Assembly (NCBI GenBank): GCA_963757265.1
Contig: CAVWRA010000006.1
Span: 1,116,001 to 1,180,000, forward strand
Source of the DNA: CAIVVT01 sp963757265
GTDB taxonomy: Bacteria > Acidobacteriota > Terriglobia > Bryobacterales > Bryobacteraceae
Length of the DNA: 64,000 nt
Reading direction: 5' to 3'
Translations under genes and position numbers: made by a program
The notes under the pieces: generated by a model
Told to the model about the DNA's origin: nothing
Seen by the model: the letters and a program-made list of their open reading frames with translations, nothing else
Databases searched by the model: none
Shown here: positions 60,901 to 64,000 of the stretch, one piece after another
How the letters are laid out: each line of letters opens with the position of its first letter
Numbering within the stretch: position 1 is the first letter of the stretch

Positions 60901-61185
60901 AATGCCGTGGCAGAAGCCGTGGATGGTGGAGACGAGAGCGCGCTCGATCTGACGGCGCAGCTCCGGCCGATCGGCGAAATGGCGGACCAGCCGGGTTTTG
61001 ATCTCCTGGGCGGCCTTTTCAGTGAAGGTGATGGCGAGGATGGCCTCAGGCCGGGCGCGCTCGCGGGTGAGCCAGGCAAAACGCTCGACCAGCACGCGCG
61101 TTTTGCCGGAGCCCGGTCCGGCGACGCAGCAGGCGTCCTGGCCGGTGCGCCGCGCGGCGGCGAGCTGTTCGACCGACAAGGGCAT
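57970..61185 (-). CDS. addA: AddA-like UvrD-family helicase-nuclease
   Basis: 1071 residues. Walker A GPGSGKT at residues 23-29, ITFTEKAAQEIK, DEAD-like box in LMDELQDTNPIQWR, motif VGDINQSIFGFRGAEP, and HKAKGLEFPVVFLV. The C-terminal ~180 residues are a PD-(D/E)xK nuclease (LLIRATIDLWFEDQGELVLV, then DYKTD) ending in a CEWC-x5-C segment. It would unwind and cut DNA ends to prepare RecA loading. AddB is not adjacent, so it might act alone or its partner lies elsewhere. The addA symbol is tentative. Confidence 0.85.
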   Translation of the reverse strand: MPLSVEQLAAARRTGQDACCVAGPGSGKTRVLVERFAWLTRERARPEAILAITFTEKAAQEIKTRLVRHFADRPELRRQIERALVSTIHGFCHGILREFATRAGIDPDFRVIDDYEAPLEHTRAIDDALNRFSQERTADFHRLAEAWAADDFASEILALSERLRLAGGARLALEHLPEYDSGRLLRHIESSLRSAVNASGARTATQTASRDAVLEWLSDAAVDPLDRLERLHRIKLPSGKGVEALNAALKEARASAKIVAAEVIGERNLPCLAILRDILLLCEAQFAARKRLQGALDFGDLEEQTLRLFQADETIRRTVSERFDAILMDELQDTNPIQWRIVNAIRREGRFFAVGDINQSIFGFRGAEPRQFYAYQQEVQQRGWEIDRLEDNYRSRPEILKAIEAICVNTHLDGISPHRLKSAGDFAPAAGPFVELIRVDGGASEAPWVARRIHELMRELRVGPDQHPPRFGDIAILARTAALFHDYESAFRAAAIPCRVLRGRNFFDEPEIVDLLNLLRVLVNPLDEPAMLALLRSPIENIGDEELFVRRDAGLPLAPDAVAARLASLHALREELPADRLLQRCLDETGHWSRLSPAQHANVWKLFRLLRELESGRPGPLAAHVAHLQGRRAATQEPNAPLPGAFDAVQILSVHKAKGLEFPVVFLVAMHKGSGGAQMQGRLALSMPSASGPGRGLGAVWRREGQDAALPDAAMLAADEERKERERQEEDRLLYVALTRAQERLVLVWTATKRPDRRWIGPVEQALRPTWTAFPGQPSIENGVRVWSVGGTPPELLSDALPPAGADTASQPPVLAVQPHVIAPPESPSVSATALARFSACPWRYFLRDILRWPETPGARPPVEDDPDRESLDDALPIADSDTTPASGPAFGEIVHRLLAGLASPAPPPEALALVRRFETSATGRRAARAARAGRETPLLLEFEGLLIRATIDLWFEDQGELVLVDYKTDRRIGDERLSEYATQLGLYSIALARALGRNVNRALLADLRAGTEIDLTLRDGDAARLARLVGEFRAAQRHGRYPMRPGRVCEWCAYAGGACPAALPAKGSAG

Positions 61186-61217
61186 CGACCGTCATTGTCT
61201 CGAATTCCGGCGGTGGG

Positions 61218-61772
61218 TCATTGCCCGGGCAGGCCGGGGCCGGGGAATTGATCCACGACGGGCTGGCCGCACTGCTCACAAAACTGCGCGAGCGGGCCGA
61301 CTGCATGGCCATTCAGGCAACGGCGCGCGGCATCCCGGTCCGACACATGGAGGGCTGAGTAGAATAGCGCGAATGCGACGGAATAGAAGGCCGTCAAGAA
61401 GCCGAAAAGCCCAGGCGGGACGGTGCGGCCCGTTGCGGAGGGAGTGCGCGCAGGGTCTGAATTGGCCGTGAAGAAGAAGCTGATTAAGGCGTAACCCATG
61501 AAGCCATACAGCATGTACTTCATCCAGGGTGGACATCCACGCAGAGCAGCTTTCCAAAAATCCTTGCTCTTGCAGTCCTCCGTCAGGGGCCGGGCGACGA
61601 TGATCATGGGAAGCCAGACCGCAAACAGGCCAGCGCCGAGCAGCCACGAGTAATCGCCCAGCGGCGCCGGCAAGCCACACAGGGCGGCGAGGTGCGAGGC
61701 GACGCACAGCACCAGTCCAACGGCGGCCAAGACCATGAGTGGAGGAACGAGCGGCTTCATCCATTCGCGCAT
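61218..61772 (-). CDS. Membrane protein with zinc-ribbon-like tail
   Basis: 184 residues from ATG 61772 (ATG 61760 also possible). About four membrane spans (PLMVLAAVGLVLCVASHLAA; SWLLGAGLFAVWLPMIIVA). The C terminus has CLNGHAVGPLAQFCEQCGQP, a short zinc-ribbon-like cysteine pattern facing the cytoplasm or periplasm. No family recognised. It lies 30 nt from the AddA-like start, same strand. Confidence 0.6.
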   Translation of the reverse strand: MREWMKPLVPPLMVLAAVGLVLCVASHLAALCGLPAPLGDYSWLLGAGLFAVWLPMIIVARPLTEDCKSKDFWKAALRGCPPWMKYMLYGFMGYALISFFFTANSDPARTPSATGRTVPPGLFGFLTAFYSVAFALFYSALHVSDRDAARRCLNGHAVGPLAQFCEQCGQPVVDQFPGPGLPGQ

Positions 61773-61979
61773 TGAGGTTGGCCACATTCTATCTCGGGCG
61801 GGATGCAGTGGCGGAAGGAACCGGGGCGAGGAATCGGGGCTGCGAGAGGGGGTTGGGGCCGAGTTGCCCACCCGGAACGGATCCACTGAGCGAATTTCGT
61901 TCCAGCCGGGGCGACTCACGTGACCGCAGTCACGGACACGGCGGGTGCGGGGGGACATGCTGTAGATGGAGACAATCGC

Positions 61980-62550
61980 ATGACCACCACCACCCATCCC
62001 GTCGATGTACTCATGGCGGAACACCGCGTGATTGAAGGCGTCCTCACCGCGCTGGAGCAGCGCATTGCGGAGCTGGACCAGCCGCCATTTCCGTATGATT
62101 TCCTGACCCAGGCGCTGGATTTCTTCCGCAACTTCGCCGATGGCTGCCACCACGCCAAGGAGGAGGAGCTGCTGTTTCCGCGGCTGGAGCAGCGCGGAAT
62201 TCCGCGCGAATACGGGCCCATCGGCTGCATGTTGAAAGAGCACGCGCAGGGGCGCGAATGCCTGGCGAGGGTGAGCGCGAATCTGGACGCGGCGCGGGAC
62301 GGCTCGGGCGAGGCGCGGGCGAGCGGTGCGGGCGGCGGCGCGGGAATACATCACGATGCTGCGGCAGCACATTTACAAAGAAGACAACATCCTGTTCCAG
62401 ATGGCGATCCGCGCGCTCGATCCCGAGGATGCGGCGGAACTGATGGCGCGGTTCGCCGAGCCCTCCAACCCGAGGCTCTCGGCGGAGGTCCGGCGGCGCT
62501 ACGAGGCGCTGGCCGAGAGGCTCTGCGGGGATGCGGCCGTGGCGCGGTGA
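61980..62550 (+). pseudogene. Hemerythrin (HHE) domain protein, frameshifted
   Basis: ATG 61980 follows GGAGAC. The first frame encodes MAEHRVIEGVLTALE, CHHAKEEELLFPRLE and MLKEHAQGRECLARV, giving the first iron ligands. Near 62320 the protein continues in another frame with YITMLRQHIYKEDNILFQMA, the last ligands and C-terminal helix, to a stop at 62550. Dropping one G in that GC-rich stretch joins the two into a normal ~190-residue di-iron hemerythrin. It would bind oxygen or nitric oxide. Real mutation and assembly error cannot be told apart here. Confidence 0.78.
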
Positions 62551-62583
62551 AGTGCTGCGTTTACAAATAGTTCCAAGAGGGCT

Positions 62584-62776
62584 TAACCCGGATGTTTCAC
62601 CAACAATCGGCTGCGGCGCGCGATAGGGCCGCATCTACTGCGTTGCGCTGGGCCCAGGGGGCACCCCCCGTCCTCGACGTACCGCCCAGTACGCCTGCGG
62701 GCGTCCCGCAAGCGCGCCTTGTATCTACAGCCCTCTCATCGCGCCTCGCTCCGATCGTGGTGAAACATCCGGGTTA
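62584..62776. repeat. 193-bp inverted-repeat element, copy B
   Basis: It begins TAACCCGGATGTTTCACC and ends GGTGAAACATCCGGGTTA, a perfect 18-bp terminal inverted repeat. The inside is GC-rich and matches copy A. It lies between the hemerythrin gene and glnA; the rest of this ~380-nt gap shows no other feature. No transposase is encoded. Confidence 0.9.
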
Positions 62777-62929
62777 GAGGGGCGAGAGCGCGCCATCGGA
62801 TTTTTGGATCGGCGCGATCCAAAGTTCCGATTGTCGTTCGAGGGCCGGTGGGTGGACTCGCCGGGAGGCCTTTGTTAACGTAGGGGTTTCATTGTGGTCG
62901 AATACCGCAAAGGGATGGAGAGAATAATA

Positions 62930-64000
62930 ATGACCCCGAAAGAAGTACTCGCTTACGCCAAGGAAAAGGGAGCCAAGCAAGTTGACCTGCGATTCACCGA
63001 CCTGCCGGGCCTCTCTCAACACGTTTCCTACCCGATCTCCCAACTGGACGATGAGGCCTTCGAGGAGGGCTTCGGCTTCGACGGTTCTTCGATCCGCGGG
63101 TGGGCCGCCATCAACGAGAGCGACATGCTGCTGGTGCCGGATGCGACAACGGCGTACATCGATCCATTTTTCGAGATCACGACGCTGTGCATGGTGGCGA
63201 ACGTGGTGGATCCGATCACGCGCCAGAGCTACGACCGCGATCCGCGCTACATTGCGCGGAAGGCGGAAGCGTATCTGAAGAACAGCGGGATCGCCGACAC
63301 GGCGTACTTCGGCGCGGAAGCCGAGTTTTTCATTTTCGACAACGTGCATTTCGACACGACGCAGCACTCGAGCTTTTACTACGTGGACGCCGAGGAAGGG
63401 CGTTGGAACTCGGGCCGCGCGGAGAACAACCTGGGCTACCGGCCGCGGTACAAGGAAGGCTACTTCCCGCTGCCGCCGACCGACCATTACCAGGACCTGC
63501 GGGCGGAGATGGTGGACGTGATGGAGCAGGTGGGGCTGGTGATCGAGTGCCACCACCACGAAGTCGCGACCGGCGGGCAGGCGGAGATCGACCAGAAGTT
63601 CAACACGCTGGTAAAGTCGGCCGACGGCATGATGCTGTACAAGTACGTGGTGCGCAACGTGGCCAACCAGTACGGCAAGACGGTGACGTTCATGCCCAAG
63701 CCGCTGTTTGCCGACAACGGCAGCGGCATGCACACGCACCAGTCGCTGTGGAAGGACGGCCAGCCGATCTTCGCGGGCGACGGGTATGCGGGCTTCAGCC
63801 AGGTGGGGCTGTGGTACATCGGCGGGCTGCTGAAGCATGCGCGCGCGCTGTCGGCGATCATCGCGCCGACGACCAACAGCTACAAGCGACTGGTGCCGGG
63901 CTATGAAGCGCCGGTGAACCTGGCGTACTCGCGGCGCAACCGCTCGGCGGCGTGCCGGATCCCGATGTATTCGTCGAGTCCGAAGTCCAAGCGGGTCGAG
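62930..64000 (+). CDS. glnA: Glutamine synthetase type I (3' end outside window)
   Basis: ATG 62930 follows GGAGAG. The first 357 residues are visible, of ~470 normal. The protein starts MTPKEVLAYAKEKGAKQVDL. It has the beta-grasp segment GFGFDGSSIRGWAAINESDM, metal ligands in FGAEAEFFIFD, HHHEVATGGQAEID and NGSGMHTHQSLW, and YEAPVNLAYSRRNRSAACRI. It makes glutamine from glutamate, ammonia and ATP. The adenylylation tyrosine region lies past the window end. The ~150 nt after repeat copy B should hold its promoter. Confidence 0.95.
   Translation, partial: MTPKEVLAYAKEKGAKQVDLRFTDLPGLSQHVSYPISQLDDEAFEEGFGFDGSSIRGWAAINESDMLLVPDATTAYIDPFFEITTLCMVANVVDPITRQSYDRDPRYIARKAEAYLKNSGIADTAYFGAEAEFFIFDNVHFDTTQHSSFYYVDAEEGRWNSGRAENNLGYRPRYKEGYFPLPPTDHYQDLRAEMVDVMEQVGLVIECHHHEVATGGQAEIDQKFNTLVKSADGMMLYKYVVRNVANQYGKTVTFMPKPLFADNGSGMHTHQSLWKDGQPIFAGDGYAGFSQVGLWYIGGLLKHARALSAIIAPTTNSYKRLVPGYEAPVNLAYSRRNRSAACRIPMYSSSPKSKRVE

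Overview
The window is about 64 kb of high-GC DNA (roughly two-thirds G+C by eye), densely coded on both strands and with no rRNA or tRNA gene that I can see. It looks like a chromosome of an Acidobacteriota member of the Solibacter/Bryobacter type. The signs are a vWA protein of the acidobacterial (TIGR03436-like) kind, a TonB receptor with an N-terminal carboxypeptidase-regulatory domain, two PEP-CTERM proteins, a giant Ser/Thr kinase with PEGA repeats, Tat-exported sugar enzymes and repeated palindromic intergenic elements. This placement is inference from gene content.

Layout. 0-8 kb: end of a radical SAM gene, a membrane glycosyltransferase, an RluD-type pseudouridine synthase, the vWA protein, a membrane M28 peptidase and a low-GC HNH endonuclease. 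8-17 kb: a cobalamin riboswitch driving a BtuB-like receptor, a DUF1801-like protein, recA, a BNR-repeat protein and an OmpA-like porin with a clear terminator. 17-22.7 kb: a DksA-like zinc-finger protein behind a sigma-54-like site and a long leader, nuoB translationally coupled to a YfiH-type enzyme, a GalE-type epimerase, a TIM-barrel isomerase and a DgoD-type dehydratase. 22.7-25.5 kb: a gene-poor stretch with two PEP-CTERM proteins, closed by a broken-off 3' end of a second dehydratase gene. 25.6-31.7 kb: Nudix hydrolase, beta-CASP nuclease, GH19-type lysin, and an LPS-core operon with two heptosyltransferases (one frameshifted) around a degenerate nucleotidyltransferase. 31.7-37 kb: mfd, a DUF4342 protein and dapD.

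36.9-46.7 kb is the most unusual block. A 1648-residue Ser/Thr kinase is followed by a compact five-gene operon: VgrG spike, a separate needle-like protein, two proteins sharing a C-terminal module (one with an HExxH motif) and a small membrane protein. The last four are joined by 4-nt start/stop overlaps. No other type VI or phage-tail structural gene is in the window. I read it as an orphan VgrG cargo island under kinase control.

47-64 kb: a Tat-exported Gfo/Idh/MocA oxidoreductase with a PIG-L deacetylase, selA without selB in view, a repeat-filled 1 kb spacer, a two-component system, an HpnI-like glycosyltransferase, thrS, an ECF sigma/anti-sigma pair, an AddA-like helicase-nuclease, a small membrane protein, a frameshifted hemerythrin and the start of glnA, which runs off the end. 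Two copies of a ~193 bp inverted-repeat element lie in the last 10 kb; one fills the thrS-glycosyltransferase gap. A solo end of the same element lies after recA, and an unrelated 271 bp inverted-repeat element sits near 17 kb.
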